A DNA stretch of 64,000 bases from Lactobacillus crispatus (GTDB lineage: Bacteria; Bacillota; Bacilli; Lactobacillales; Lactobacillaceae). Within the stretch, counting starts at the first letter, position 1, and the number at the start of each line of letters is the position of its first letter. Location of the stretch: positions 1,736,001 through 1,800,000 of the forward strand of contig NZ_CP072197.1 in NCBI RefSeq assembly GCF_018987235.1. Reading direction: 5' to 3'. Positions 43,818 through 53,325 of this stretch are shown one piece after another. Below the pieces are notes generated by a model. That model saw only the letters and a program-made list of their open reading frames with translations. It ran no database searches and had not been told where the DNA came from. Position numbers and translations under genes: made by a program.

Positions 43818-44318
43818 TTAACTATGTAAATTTTTCTGGAACAGCAAATACTTATATTCTTTGCCAGCAATTTCAATAAAACGTTGGGTAGCAATATTAC
43901 GCCAGCCAAAGTGCTTAAAGAATTCTTGTGCATCTTTATCTTCAGCCAGACACCACAAGTAAATCTTGCCATAACCCATCTTCTTCAGTTCATTTTCTGC
44001 GGCATTTAGCAAGGTCTTACCTACATTGTAGCCTTGAAAATCAGGTTTAACATATAATGCCATCAACTCACCGCAGCCAAGCATTCTAGTGTCACGTGGA
44101 CGACCATAGCTAACGGCTGCTTGAACCTCGTTATTATCGTCTTTAAAAACTAAATTATGACGACCACTCTCATTGAGTCGTTTTACCCAAGCAGTAGCCG
44201 GAATATTATCCAAAAATACATCTGGTAGCACGCCTTTATACGTCTCTTGCCAAGTTGTTTGGAAAAGCTTACTTGTTTGTTTTGCTTCGTCTTCACTAAT
44301 TAATGGTTTAATAATCAT
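43818..44318 (-). CDS. GNAT family N-acetyltransferase
   Basis: A 166-aa GNAT. The acetyl-CoA motif is LYVKPDFQGYNVGKTLLNAAENELKKMG, the N-terminal part (LFQTTWQETYKGVLPDVFLDN) is typical of the RimI-like group, and the C-terminus has EFFKHFGWR. The substrate is unknown. Two bases downstream of the RlmD-type gene on the same strand, so probably co-transcribed with it. Confidence 0.87.
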   Translation of the reverse strand: MIIKPLISEDEAKQTSKLFQTTWQETYKGVLPDVFLDNIPATAWVKRLNESGRHNLVFKDDNNEVQAAVSYGRPRDTRMLGCGELMALYVKPDFQGYNVGKTLLNAAENELKKMGYGKIYLWCLAEDKDAQEFFKHFGWRNIATQRFIEIAGKEYKYLLFQKNLHS

Positions 44319-44320
44319 AT

Positions 44321-45670
44321 TTACTTCTTCTTTGTCAAAACAGTCACAGCCTCTACATGTGGCGTTTGTGGGAACATATCAACAGGATCGATTCGCTTAA
44401 ATTCATAACCTTGTTCTTGGAACAAAAGCAAGTCGCGAATCATTGTTGCAGGATTGCACGAAATATAAACGACCTTCTTAGGTCCAGTCTTAACTGTCGC
44501 ATTAATAAATTCAGGTGTCAACCCTTTTCTCGGTGGATCAACAAAAACCACATCGGTCTTCATACCCTTTTTAGCCCAACGCGGCATTATTTCTTCAGCC
44601 TTGCCTAAGTAATACTTTGCGTTTTCAATACCATTTAGCTCGGCATTGTCCTTGGCATCCTTGATCGCATCCCGGACAACTTCGATTCCACGCACGGCCT
44701 TCACATGCTTAGCTACACTCAAACCAATCGTTCCAATTCCCGAATATGCATCAATTACTACATCATCCGAACCTAAATCTGCTTGCTTAATCGCTAAATC
44801 ATACAAGCGCGGTGTTTGCAGCGAATTAATCTGGAAGAAACTTTGAGGTGAAATTCTAAACTTTAAATCACCAATTTGATCAGTAATCTGGTCATTACCG
44901 AAAACTAGGTAATCCTTTTTACCCAAAATCACATTGGTCTTCTTAGGATTATAGTTCAAGACTAAACCTGAAACCTTAGGAATCTGGCTAATCTCAGCTG
45001 CAACACCCGTCATTTGTGGGAAATCCTTAACCCGGCTGACCAAAATAACCATTATCTCGCCATTAGCCTTACTACGACGCACATCAAGATAGCGTATAAT
45101 TCCCGTATTGTTTACCTCGTCATAAGGCGCAATCTTGTACTTGCGCAACACATCACGCACTGCAACCAATACACGATCAATTTCCGGATCAGTGGTAAAG
45201 AAATTTGTCAAAGGCACTAAATCATGTGAATGTCGTCTAAAAAAGCCAATCTCAAGTTGTCCATTATATTCTCGCACAGGAACTTGGGCCTTGTTGCGAT
45301 ACCCTGTTTGCTCAGGACTAGGCAAAGTTTGTCCTACTTCAATCTCATCTAAATGTGCCTTCTTAAGTAAGTTAACAACTTGATTACGCTTGAATTCAAG
45401 TTGCTTATCATACTTGATATGAGCTAAAGAAGCGAGTCCCGTTTGAACCCATTGATTCAACTTGATCTTAACTCGATCAGGACTTTCTTTTTTTATTTCT
45501 TCAATTTTAGCAAAAGCAAAGTTCTTCTTAACCTTTAAAATCTTTGCACTAACCACTTCGCCTGGAAGTGCATTAGTAACAAATACGGTCATTCCCTCGT
45601 AATGGGCCACACCCATTGCTTCATACGAAAGATCGGTAATTTCTAAATCTATAATTTGATTCTTTTTCAT
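44321..45670 (-). CDS. rlmD: 23S rRNA (uracil-C5)-methyltransferase, RlmD/TrmA family, without FeS cysteines
   Basis: A 449-aa SAM-dependent RNA uracil-5 methyltransferase. An N-terminal TRAM domain (about 5-60) is followed by a methyltransferase domain with the SAM motif VIDAYSGIGTIGLSVAKH. VFVDPPRKGL, the catalytic cysteine in YISCNPATM and C-terminal HVEAVTVL are also present. Where most family members carry the [4Fe-4S] motif CxxxxxCGGCxxQH, this protein reads WVQTGLASLAHI, with no cysteine. It may thus fold without the cluster. The target (U1939 or U747) cannot be decided from the sequence. The ATG at 45668-45670 follows AAGGTTGAGTG. Confidence 0.88.
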   Translation of the reverse strand: MKKNQIIDLEITDLSYEAMGVAHYEGMTVFVTNALPGEVVSAKILKVKKNFAFAKIEEIKKESPDRVKIKLNQWVQTGLASLAHIKYDKQLEFKRNQVVNLLKKAHLDEIEVGQTLPSPEQTGYRNKAQVPVREYNGQLEIGFFRRHSHDLVPLTNFFTTDPEIDRVLVAVRDVLRKYKIAPYDEVNNTGIIRYLDVRRSKANGEIMVILVSRVKDFPQMTGVAAEISQIPKVSGLVLNYNPKKTNVILGKKDYLVFGNDQITDQIGDLKFRISPQSFFQINSLQTPRLYDLAIKQADLGSDDVVIDAYSGIGTIGLSVAKHVKAVRGIEVVRDAIKDAKDNAELNGIENAKYYLGKAEEIMPRWAKKGMKTDVVFVDPPRKGLTPEFINATVKTGPKKVVYISCNPATMIRDLLLFQEQGYEFKRIDPVDMFPQTPHVEAVTVLTKKK

Positions 45671-45753
45671 ACTCACTCAACCTTAAAAAAATAGCTCTCT
45701 ATTATTATAATACTTGACCAATCTTTGTGCTTCAAAAAATAATCGACTGCTTT

Positions 45754-46788
45754 TTAGAACCAACTATCACCCATATACGCATGCAAAATGTGGTTAGCCG
45801 CTACTTTCAACCTCAAATAATTAATATTATTAGAAAATAGCATAATCATACGCTTGGTCTTGTAATTCGCAACAAAGCAGCAATTATAACCAGGGATACT
45901 GCCATTAGCGCGAATGATGTCACCATTAAAATACACTCCACCAAAATAAGCTACCGTCTGATGCTGGGCTTGGTGGTAATACTCGTTTACCATTTTAGGA
46001 TTTTTCAGCACATCGTTATATACAAACTTCCAATAATCAATTGGTGACATGAATAAGTTCCCTGCTCCAAAGTCCGACGACGTCGTCACTGTCACTTGGT
46101 GCCAGTCAACATTTTTACTCATTGGCTGAGGGATCTCGTTTTGGTTAACCTCAGAAAAATCCTTAACTTTCTGGAGCTTAAGTGGCTTAGCAAAATCGGT
46201 CTGAATATAAGCATTATAACTTAAATTAGTCTGCTTGCTAATAATAGCTGCTAGCAATTCATAATCAACATCTTGGTAATCCCAAGTATGAAGATGATCA
46301 TTCTCCATGTGATTAAGCATATAAGCTATTTGCTCTTTCTGATTTTTAAGCGGAGAAGATGGTCGAGCATTGTTAACCAAGCCACTAGTATGATTCATCA
46401 GCTCATGAATTGTAATATCTTTACTACCTGAAACTTGAGGATAATAGTTAGATAAAGAGGTATTCCAACCTAATAACTTTTCTTGTTGCAGCTGATAAAT
46501 TGCAGTTCCTGTCATAATTTTTTGTAGCGAAGCAATCGGAAACAATTGATTAGCGTTAACTATTTGGCTTGAATCAGTGGTCTCCTTATTTTGGACAACA
46601 ATCGGTTGCCCCTTTTTATCATTAATTAACATTACACCGTTGATATGATGAAACTTCATATAATCATGCAGCTGTTCTTTCTGATTCTTAATGCCATTAT
46701 CCAGCTTATCCCCTGGCTGCACAATGAATAAAAATATTGCAAAGGCACAAAGTGCCAAAAAGATGGATAAAGCTCGTTTTTTATGCAT
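45754..46788 (-). CDS. Serine beta-lactamase-like hydrolase, membrane-anchored
   Basis: A 344-aa class C beta-lactamase/D-alanyl-D-alanine peptidase family protein. An N-terminal hydrophobic anchor (about 7-24) is followed by an extracellular catalytic domain with the S-x-x-K motif ASLQK. The second motif position reads YQD instead of Y-x-N, and the HxTSGL block (ELMNHTSGLVNN) is present. Its likely role is in cell wall peptide or ester hydrolysis, not antibiotic resistance. Monocistronic. Confidence 0.85.
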   Translation of the reverse strand: MHKKRALSIFLALCAFAIFLFIVQPGDKLDNGIKNQKEQLHDYMKFHHINGVMLINDKKGQPIVVQNKETTDSSQIVNANQLFPIASLQKIMTGTAIYQLQQEKLLGWNTSLSNYYPQVSGSKDITIHELMNHTSGLVNNARPSSPLKNQKEQIAYMLNHMENDHLHTWDYQDVDYELLAAIISKQTNLSYNAYIQTDFAKPLKLQKVKDFSEVNQNEIPQPMSKNVDWHQVTVTTSSDFGAGNLFMSPIDYWKFVYNDVLKNPKMVNEYYHQAQHQTVAYFGGVYFNGDIIRANGSIPGYNCCFVANYKTKRMIMLFSNNINYLRLKVAANHILHAYMGDSWF

Positions 46789-46915
46789 AAAGATTCCTCT
46801 TAATTACTATCCCAAGCAATGTAATAACTATATTTCCTCAATTGTAAATCTAGTATCTAGGAAGACTCAACTATTTGGTTAATTTTTGCATCTAAAAATA
46901 TTTTACTTAAATCTA

Positions 46916-46944
46916 TTGACATACTTTTTTAATCTTGCTATCAT
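46916..46944 (+). promoter_or_regulatory. Promoter of the T-box-nhaC unit
   Basis: TTGACA (46916-46921), a 17-base spacer and TATCAT (46939-46944). It lies at the start of the T-box leader. The 120 bases upstream (46789-46915) hold nothing else recognised. Confidence 0.78.
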
Positions 46945-46949
46945 ATTGC

Positions 46950-47170
46950 TCAACAAGAAACGAAAAGTAGCAACTTTGCTCAGCGTTCAGAGAACTGGTG
47001 GTAGCTGCAAACCAGGCAGGCAAAGCTTGACGAAATACATCGTTATAATGTTGTTCGGAAAAATTCAGAACCGTTACCATCTGATAGAGATTCAAGTTCT
47101 TATGCTTGAAAGAGTGGGTGGTACCACGGCTATTGTCGTCCCGTTGACTAATAAGTCAACGGGATTTTTT
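46950..47170 (+). promoter_or_regulatory. T-box riboswitch upstream of NhaC-type transporter (specifier TAC, Tyr)
   Basis: The T-box GGGTGGTACCACGG is at 47116-47129. The terminator TCCCGTTGAC / GTCAACGGGA (47139-47148, 47155-47164) is followed by six T. Stem I has CTTTGC/GCAAAG with AGTAGC and the apical GAGAACTGGTGG region. The specifier strand GAAATACA gives TAC (tyrosine) at 47036-47038. The TGGT bulge fits a tRNA with A73, as tRNA-Tyr has. Tyr T-boxes before NhaC-like genes have been reported in Lactobacillales, suggesting tyrosine transport. Confidence 0.93.
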
Positions 47171-47188
47171 ATTTGGAGGAATATAAAA

Positions 47189-48562
47189 ATGAAGAAAAAG
47201 AAAGTTTCCTTTACTGAATCAATTATTATCTTAATTGCACTCCTCACTATTCTGGGATTGGCAGTTATCAAGCTTGCCCTTTCTCCAGAAGTGCCAGTTT
47301 TATTCATTGTCCTTTTACTTACCTTTTGGGCTAGACTGCGTGGCTTTTCCTGGCAAGATGTTCAAGATGGCATCAAAGAAGGAATTAGTGTAGCCATTAT
47401 TCCGATTTTTATCTTTATTTTAATCGGCGCTTTGATCGGGATCTGGATTAAAGCGGGAATCATCCCTTCCATCATGGTCCTGGGTTTCCACTTAATCAGT
47501 GGTAGTTTCTTCGTTCCATCTGTTTTTATTGTTTGTTCAATTATTGGGATGGCAATCGGTAGTGGTTTTACCACAATCTCAACTGTTGGGATTGCGCTTT
47601 TTGGGATCGGAACTAGTATGAACCTTAATCCTGCCTTAGTTGCTGGGGCAATTATCTCTGGAGCTGTTTTTGGCGATAAGATGTCTCCTTTATCCGATTC
47701 AACCAACCTTTCTTCAGCAGTTGCCGAAAGTGAATTATTCGCCCACATTAAAAATATGATGTGGTCAACCATTCCTGCTTTTGTAGTTTCATTAATTTTA
47801 TTCTGGATCTTAGGCAACAGTGGCAACATGGATCCAACTAAGATTGAACGTACTTCACATATTTTACAAACTAACTTCAGTATCAGCTGGTGGGCAATTG
47901 TCCCAATTATCTTGATGATCTTTTGTGCTTGGCGCAAAATTTCCGCAATCCCTACGCTCTTTTTAAACATTGCGATTACTGTAATCATGATTTTTATTCA
48001 AAGTCCCCACGAATCTATTCAATCGCTTAACAATTTAGTTATGAACGGCTTTGTGGCTAAAACTAGTGATGCTTCTGTTAATGCCTTATTAACCCGTGGT
48101 GGTATTTCCAACATGATGGCTACAGTAGCTTTGATCATTTCTACCTTATCTTTGGGTGGGATGCTCATGAAGTTCAACATTGTTCAAAGTGCAATGGAAC
48201 CACTCGTTAAACATTTAACCAAGCCTGGTCGTTTAATTACGGTCACCATTTTATCTGGTATCTGTATCAACCTTTTTGTTGGTGAACAATACCTATCAGT
48301 TATCTTACCTGGTCGTGCATTTAAGCCGGCTTTTGATAAAATTAAGCTTTCACCATTAGCCCTTAGCCGCGTACTTGAAGACGGCGGTAGCGTAATTAAC
48401 TACTTAATTCCCTGGGGTGTTGCCGGTTCATTCGCCGCTTCAACTTTAGGTGTGCCAGTTTTACATTTCTTACCATTCGTCTTCTTCAGTCTTCTTTCAC
48501 CAATCTTCTCTATTTTGAGCGGAATCACCGGAATCGGCTTGAAGTGGGCTAAAGAAAAGTAG
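47189..48562 (+). CDS. NhaC family transporter, T-box controlled (predicted tyrosine transporter)
   Basis: A 457-aa, 11-12 segment NhaC-type antiporter (IPIFIFILIGALIGIWIKAG; GDKMSPLSDSTNLSSAVAESELFAHI; NLFVGEQYLSVILPGR). The ATG at 47189 has TTGGAGGA upstream; the frame is open for 101 codons further but that part is the T-box leader. The family is named for Na+/H+ exchange. The tyrosine-type T-box, however, points to uptake or exchange of tyrosine or its decarboxylation product. Single gene with its own terminator. Confidence 0.88.
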   Translation: MKKKKVSFTESIIILIALLTILGLAVIKLALSPEVPVLFIVLLLTFWARLRGFSWQDVQDGIKEGISVAIIPIFIFILIGALIGIWIKAGIIPSIMVLGFHLISGSFFVPSVFIVCSIIGMAIGSGFTTISTVGIALFGIGTSMNLNPALVAGAIISGAVFGDKMSPLSDSTNLSSAVAESELFAHIKNMMWSTIPAFVVSLILFWILGNSGNMDPTKIERTSHILQTNFSISWWAIVPIILMIFCAWRKISAIPTLFLNIAITVIMIFIQSPHESIQSLNNLVMNGFVAKTSDASVNALLTRGGISNMMATVALIISTLSLGGMLMKFNIVQSAMEPLVKHLTKPGRLITVTILSGICINLFVGEQYLSVILPGRAFKPAFDKIKLSPLALSRVLEDGGSVINYLIPWGVAGSFAASTLGVPVLHFLPFVFFSLLSPIFSILSGITGIGLKWAKEK

Positions 48563-48580
48563 AAAATAATCATATCAGTA

Positions 48581-48618
48581 AAAAAGTTCCTAAGACCATC
48601 GTCTTTAGGAACTTTTTT
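48581..48618 (+). terminator. Terminator of the NhaC gene
   Basis: The stem AAAAAAGTTCCTAAGAC / GTCTTTAGGAACTTTTTT lies 19 bases after the stop codon. Confidence 0.92.
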
Positions 48619-48646
48619 ACGCAATCTACTAGCTAACGGTTGTGTC

Positions 48647-49681
48647 ATGTTGCAACCAATTATTACTCTTTTCTTGACATTACCATTCGATCATTCACAG
48701 CAGCTCTTTTTGGTATCACTTTATAACCTCGTCAAATTCACTTCACCAGCCTTCATTTTTGGGATTGTCTTTACCGTAATTAGGAAAAATGACCAGCAGG
48801 CAAAATTACCTTTAAAATCATATTTTTCCGACCAGTGGGATAATAACTTCTTTCCTACTTTTGCTTGGACTTTATTTTATCTCATTGCTATGCCTAATCT
48901 GCAGCAACACGGGCATTTTCACAATATTGCCACATTCATCTGGCAATTCTTCAGTGATAATGCCACACCTCATCTTTGGTACAGCGTCATGATGCTGCAA
49001 TTTTTGCTTATCATGCCTGGAATCAAATCAGTCTGCAACTGGGTCCAGCATTCTTATCGACGACTACTAATCGCAGTTATTAGTTCCGGAATTATTTACT
49101 TTGCCTGGTTAATTTTTTATGATCACTTCATTTTAAATGGTCCCGAGGCTACCCATTGGTATTTATTAGATCGTATCTTTATCAGCTTTTTGATCTTTGG
49201 GCTCTACGGTGGCTTAAGCTGGAATTTTCATCATGAAATTCAAACTTTTCTGTTTACATATTGGTGGCTAATTGTGGGATTTTACCTTTTAACCTATTTT
49301 AGGACCAGAGATTTATTTTTAGCCACTTTCAAATTAACAGACCTAACCAACGACAGTTATTACCTACCTTCAATGGCAATTTATGCTTTAGCGGTTATCC
49401 TCTTGATTTACCTAATCTGTATTGCACAAAAAGTCTTTAATATGAACTACTGGCTAAAATCAATTCACTTTCTAGCTTTTTATGCTTATCGAGCATTTTT
49501 AGCCAATGTTTTTTGGGATCGTATCTTTTGGCAATATTTTAATTTTAAACAGCTAGCTTTACAAAATATTTATTTAGCTGTCTTACTACTTTGGATTTGT
49601 ACATGGTGTGCTTCATATTTATCTGTTTATGTAGTTCACCACCTTTGGCTTAAAATTAATGGTTCTGTCGGTCCATCCTAA
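48647..49681 (+). CDS. Integral membrane protein, acyltransferase-3-like, N-terminus doubtful
   Basis: A 344-aa protein with about ten hydrophobic segments, similar in layout to membrane O-acyltransferases of the acyltransferase-3 family (KFTSPAFIFGIVFTVI, then HLWYSVMMLQFLLIMPGI). The family's usual first helix with its Arg/His motif is missing. The ATG has no ribosome binding site and lies only 29 bases after the NhaC terminator, so the 5' end may have been lost. The 3' end overlaps the convergent next gene by 26 bases. Confidence 0.6.
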   Translation: MLQPIITLFLTLPFDHSQQLFLVSLYNLVKFTSPAFIFGIVFTVIRKNDQQAKLPLKSYFSDQWDNNFFPTFAWTLFYLIAMPNLQQHGHFHNIATFIWQFFSDNATPHLWYSVMMLQFLLIMPGIKSVCNWVQHSYRRLLIAVISSGIIYFAWLIFYDHFILNGPEATHWYLLDRIFISFLIFGLYGGLSWNFHHEIQTFLFTYWWLIVGFYLLTYFRTRDLFLATFKLTDLTNDSYYLPSMAIYALAVILLIYLICIAQKVFNMNYWLKSIHFLAFYAYRAFLANVFWDRIFWQYFNFKQLALQNIYLAVLLLWICTWCASYLSVYVVHHLWLKINGSVGPS

Positions 49682-50003
49682 TTTGCGCACGTCGATATTC
49701 CTGACTGTCACGCGTAGGTTGAGCAACTATATCTGTAATTATTATTTCATGATCATTTCGTTCAAAGACGATTGCTTGGTCTAATTCCGCATTTACTTTT
49801 TTATTGATAGTGGTATCTTGATTAAATTTTAAATCATCAAGCTCCCGATCAATAAATGTTTTTTGCGAACTCGTCAGCTGATGATATTTTTCTGCCGCTT
49901 CTGGAGTAAAGGACAAGATCGTCTCCCGTCTGAATTCACCTATTTTATCTGGATATTCACTTCTTTGACCACGGATGCCATTGTCAATATATCTTTTTTC
50001 CAT
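49656..50003 (-). CDS. Hypothetical small soluble protein
   Basis: A 115-aa charged protein with no signal or membrane segment. I do not recognise it. The AAGGAAGTG before the ATG at 50001-50003 supports this start over an in-frame one 18 codons upstream. Convergent with the acyltransferase-like gene and divergent from the Bax inhibitor gene. Confidence 0.65.
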   Translation of the reverse strand: MEKRYIDNGIRGQRSEYPDKIGEFRRETILSFTPEAAEKYHQLTSSQKTFIDRELDDLKFNQDTTINKKVNAELDQAIVFERNDHEIIITDIVAQPTRDSQEYRRAQIRMDRQNH

Positions 50004-50165
50004 CAAAATCACTTCCTTTATATCTTCACTATACAGGAGGCGATTTTCTTTAGACATCTTTCTGCCTACTTTAGTTTTTTCATAAGAAAAACTTTACTAT
50101 TATTCATTTGACCACTAAATACGGTAAAATAGATAAGACAAGTAAATAAAAGGAGTGTATATTTC

Positions 50166-50876
50166 ATGGATAACTTTTCAAATACTCCAGGACGGCGTCA
50201 AGTCCAGGATATTTCTGCAGTTAACAGCTTCTTGACTAAGATGTACAGTCTCATGATTTTGGCTGTTTTAGTTTCTGCAGCAACTGCATTCTTGACTACG
50301 ACTGTGTTTGCATCTGCAATTGCTAACATGTCACAAGCCGTTTACTGGATCATCGTATTTGTTCCAATTGTTTTATGTATGACAATCAGCTTTAAGGCAG
50401 CAAAGAACCCAACATTAGGCATCGTTCTTCTGTTGATTCTTTCCGCAGTCTACGGCTTCGAATTTGCCTTTATCGCAGGAGCATTTACTTCCGCTTCAAT
50501 CGCTGGTGCCTTTTTATCAGCAGCTGGCGTGTTCGCAGCAATGGCCGTCTTCGGTTCTGTAACTAAGCGCGACTTGAGCAACTGGGGTTCATACCTTGGC
50601 GCAGCTTTGATCGGGTTCTTAGTTGCATGGCTCGTTAACGCCTTCTTCATTAGAAGTGGCGCTGCAACCTTTATCTTCTCCTGCATCGGTGTGTTAATCT
50701 TCACTGGCTTAACTGCCTACGACGCACACAATGCTAAGAAGATTTTCATGACCTACGGCGGTCAAGTTTCAGATACTGGTTTAGCCGTTATGGGGGCTTT
50801 AAGCATGTATCTCGACTTCATCAACATCTTCATGTTCTTGCTACAAATCTTTGGCATGGGCGGAGATCGCGATTAA
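50166..50876 (+). CDS. Bax inhibitor-1 family membrane protein
   Basis: A 236-aa protein with seven membrane segments of the BI-1/YccA/YbhL family. Conserved features are FLTKMYSLMILAVLVSAATAF, GYGFEF-like AVYGFEFAFIAG, and the C-terminal TGLTAYDAHNAKKIF with the aspartates of the calcium/proton site. AAAGGAG is 8 bases before the ATG. The bacterial role is not firmly known (membrane proton or calcium leak, FtsH regulation). Confidence 0.9.
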   Translation: MDNFSNTPGRRQVQDISAVNSFLTKMYSLMILAVLVSAATAFLTTTVFASAIANMSQAVYWIIVFVPIVLCMTISFKAAKNPTLGIVLLLILSAVYGFEFAFIAGAFTSASIAGAFLSAAGVFAAMAVFGSVTKRDLSNWGSYLGAALIGFLVAWLVNAFFIRSGAATFIFSCIGVLIFTGLTAYDAHNAKKIFMTYGGQVSDTGLAVMGALSMYLDFINIFMFLLQIFGMGGDRD

Positions 50877-50893
50877 TTAATTTCCATACAAAC

Positions 50894-50927
50894 ATAGCGT
50901 TGATTAGCTTTTACACTAGTCAACGCT
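50894..50927 (+). terminator. Terminator between the Bax inhibitor and dagK genes
   Basis: The stem ATAGCGTTGATTAG / CTAGTCAACGCTAT with T-rich sequence on both sides; it serves the convergent gene pair. Confidence 0.85.
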
Positions 50928-50945
50928 ATTTGTTTTGCTTAAATT

Positions 50946-51866
50946 TTATCCACCAACATAAAATTCAATATGCTGTTGCAAATTGTTAAATTCAACTGGA
51001 CAATAACCACCGATCTCACCATCAAGATTAACTGGTAAGTCTTGCCCTTCACTTTTACCAATCAACTCGGCCTTCAGGCTACGCGTTTTGGTATAAATGA
51101 TATTGGGATCATCAACATGTTTACCATTCAAAGCCAATGCCATCAACTTCATCATGCTAACAGGGTCAGAAGGCTTGACCACGATCAATTGGAATAATCC
51201 ATCACTAAGCTGTGCATCAGGCATAACTTGCTCAAAACCACCAATTGAATTAGTCATTCCTAGTAGGAACATTGATAATTTTCCTTCATAAACGCCATCA
51301 TCATAAGTCAAACGCATCTCATTCTCAGTCAAGTGTGGCAACATTTCTGCCCCCTTGATTAAGTATGCGGCATAACCCAAAGCTGACTTAACCTCAGATG
51401 GTACGCCATATGTTAACTCAGTTAAAGAACCGCTGGCAGCAATATTAACGAAATATTGAATTTGGTCACCAAAAACAGCTTTACCGATATCCATTTTACG
51501 AGTTTTATTCTTTAAGATTACTTTAGCAGCATCTGGAATATTATCACGTGGAATGGCTAATGCACGAGCATAATCATTAGTAGTCCCAGCAGGAATAATT
51601 GCCATTTTAGGCCTGTTTTCTAAAAAGGCAATCCCGTTAACTACTTCATTGATTGTACCGTCCCCACCAGCTGCTACGATTAAATCAAAGCCTTCCTTAG
51701 CAGCACGAGTAGCTTCATTGCGAGCACTATTTTCTTCAGGTGTAGTTCTAAAAGCACTAGCTTCGTAGCCTGCTTGTTCTAATACATCTAAAATATCGGC
51801 CACATTCTTTGGCATCTGTTCGTGACCTGATACAGGATTATAAATTAATCTTGCTTTTCTAGTCAT
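50946..51866 (-). CDS. dagK: Diacylglycerol kinase (DgkB/DagK family)
   Basis: A 306-aa soluble lipid kinase that phosphorylates diacylglycerol to phosphatidic acid, recycling lipids after lipoteichoic acid synthesis. The catalytic glycine-rich loop is AAGGDGTINEVVNGI, with PAGTTNDYARAL and GGFEQVMPDAQLSDGLF further on. Last gene of a gatCAB-containing cluster, 24 bases after gatB on the same strand. Confidence 0.93.
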   Translation of the reverse strand: MTRKARLIYNPVSGHEQMPKNVADILDVLEQAGYEASAFRTTPEENSARNEATRAAKEGFDLIVAAGGDGTINEVVNGIAFLENRPKMAIIPAGTTNDYARALAIPRDNIPDAAKVILKNKTRKMDIGKAVFGDQIQYFVNIAASGSLTELTYGVPSEVKSALGYAAYLIKGAEMLPHLTENEMRLTYDDGVYEGKLSMFLLGMTNSIGGFEQVMPDAQLSDGLFQLIVVKPSDPVSMMKLMALALNGKHVDDPNIIYTKTRSLKAELIGKSEGQDLPVNLDGEIGGYCPVEFNNLQQHIEFYVGG

Positions 51867-51890
51867 AATTACTACCTAACGTTCTAAAAA

Positions 51891-53321
51891 TTAACGACTT
51901 TGCAATTCTTGGTTAAGTAACTTGTTAACCATCTTAGGGTTAGCCTTACCACGAGTTTGCTTCATGATTTGACCAACTAAGAAGCCGATTGCACGATCCT
52001 TACCATTCTTAAAGTCTTCAACAGATTGAGGGTTATCATCAACAACCTTCTTAACCATTGGAGCTAAAACAGAAGTATCTGACAATTGAACCATACCATT
52101 ATCTTCAACATACTTCTTAGGATCAGTACCATTTTCAATAGTTTCGGCAAAGACCTTCTTAGCAATCTTAGATGAAATAGTACCGTCCTTGATTAACTTG
52201 ATCATTTCTGCCAAGTGTTCAGGAGTTAACTTAATATCCTTCAATTCAATACGGTGATCATTCAAGTAACCATTAACTTGAGTGTTCATCCAGTTAGCTG
52301 CAAGAGTTGGATCTGCGCCAGCTGCAACAGCTTCATCAAAGAAGTCAGAACTTTCCTTAGTTTGAAGCAAAACGTTAGCGTCATATGGCTTCAAACCATA
52401 TTTATTTACATAGTCATCGTAACGAGCAAATGGCCCCTTTGGTAATTCCTTAGCAATTTCATCGATCCATTCTTGTGAAATATGATCTGGTGCAATATCT
52501 GGTTCTGGGAAGTAACGGTAATCCGATGCGCCTTCCTTAACACGTTCCAAAACAGTCTTACCAGTTGCTTCGTCAAAACGACGAGTTGAAAGTTGAATAT
52601 GACCACCAGCTAATAGAACTTGTTCTTGACGCTTTTCTTCGTAGGCAAGTGAACGACGTACGTGATCGAATGAGTTCAAGTTCTTCATTTCGACCTTAGT
52701 ACCAAGTTCCTTTTGACCTGCTGGACGGATGGAAATGTTAGTATCAACACGCATTGAACCTTCTTCCATCTTAACGTCTGAAGCACCAGTAAACTGAACA
52801 ATCTTACGTAACTTTTCAAGGTAAGCGTAAGCTTCTTCTGGATCTTCCATATCTGGTTCAGAAACAACTTCAAGAAGTGGCACACCCTGACGGTTTAAGT
52901 CAACGTATGAATAACCGTTAGTTCCGTGAGTGTTCTTACCGGCATCTTCTTCAATGTGCATTTCGTGAATACCGATTCTCTTCTTCTTACCACGAACTTC
53001 AACTTCGATGTAACCATCACGAGCAAGTGGTTGGAAGAACTGAGTAATCTGGTAAGCCTTAGGGTTATCAGGATAGAAGTAGTTCTTACGGTCGAAGTGA
53101 GTAGTTGGCAAAATGTGAGCGTGGGTTGCGATGGCAACCATGATTCCCAAACGGTAAACGTTCTTGTTAACCATTGGCAAGGTACCAGGCATAGCCCAGT
53201 CAATTACATTAGTCTCCGTGTTTTGTTCAGCACCATATGTTACTGGTGAAGGAGAGAAAATCTTACTCTTTGTCTTTAATTCGAAGTGGACTTCAAGTCC
53301 GATAGTCGATTTAAAATTCAT
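51891..53321 (-). CDS. gatB: Aspartyl/glutamyl-tRNA amidotransferase subunit B
   Basis: A 476-aa GatB, the kinase/transamidase subunit that activates Glu-tRNA(Gln) or Asp-tRNA(Asn). The start [19 protein letters not shown] is typical, as are [17 protein letters not shown] and [10 protein letters not shown]. The C-terminal YqeY-like tail ends with [17 protein letters not shown]. It forms the GatCAB complex with the two preceding genes, four bases apart. Confidence 0.98.
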   Translation of the reverse strand: MNFKSTIGLEVHFELKTKSKIFSPSPVTYGAEQNTETNVIDWAMPGTLPMVNKNVYRLGIMVAIATHAHILPTTHFDRKNYFYPDNPKAYQITQFFQPLARDGYIEVEVRGKKKRIGIHEMHIEEDAGKNTHGTNGYSYVDLNRQGVPLLEVVSEPDMEDPEEAYAYLEKLRKIVQFTGASDVKMEEGSMRVDTNISIRPAGQKELGTKVEMKNLNSFDHVRRSLAYEEKRQEQVLLAGGHIQLSTRRFDEATGKTVLERVKEGASDYRYFPEPDIAPDHISQEWIDEIAKELPKGPFARYDDYVNKYGLKPYDANVLLQTKESSDFFDEAVAAGADPTLAANWMNTQVNGYLNDHRIELKDIKLTPEHLAEMIKLIKDGTISSKIAKKVFAETIENGTDPKKYVEDNGMVQLSDTSVLAPMVKKVVDDNPQSVEDFKNGKDRAIGFLVGQIMKQTRGKANPKMVNKLLNQELQSR

Positions 53322-53325
53322 TCAA

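Noticed and set aside
46886..47188. A 101-codon N-terminal extension of the NhaC protein
   Set aside because: This stretch is the T-box leader with its terminator, and a clear ribosome binding site supports the later ATG.
47362..47988. 208-codon minus-strand frame inside nhaC
   Set aside because: Antisense shadow; hydrophobic composition mirrors the membrane protein codons and there is no start context.
50450..50704. 84-codon minus-strand frame inside the Bax inhibitor gene
   Set aside because: Antisense shadow of a well supported membrane protein gene, with no ribosome binding site.
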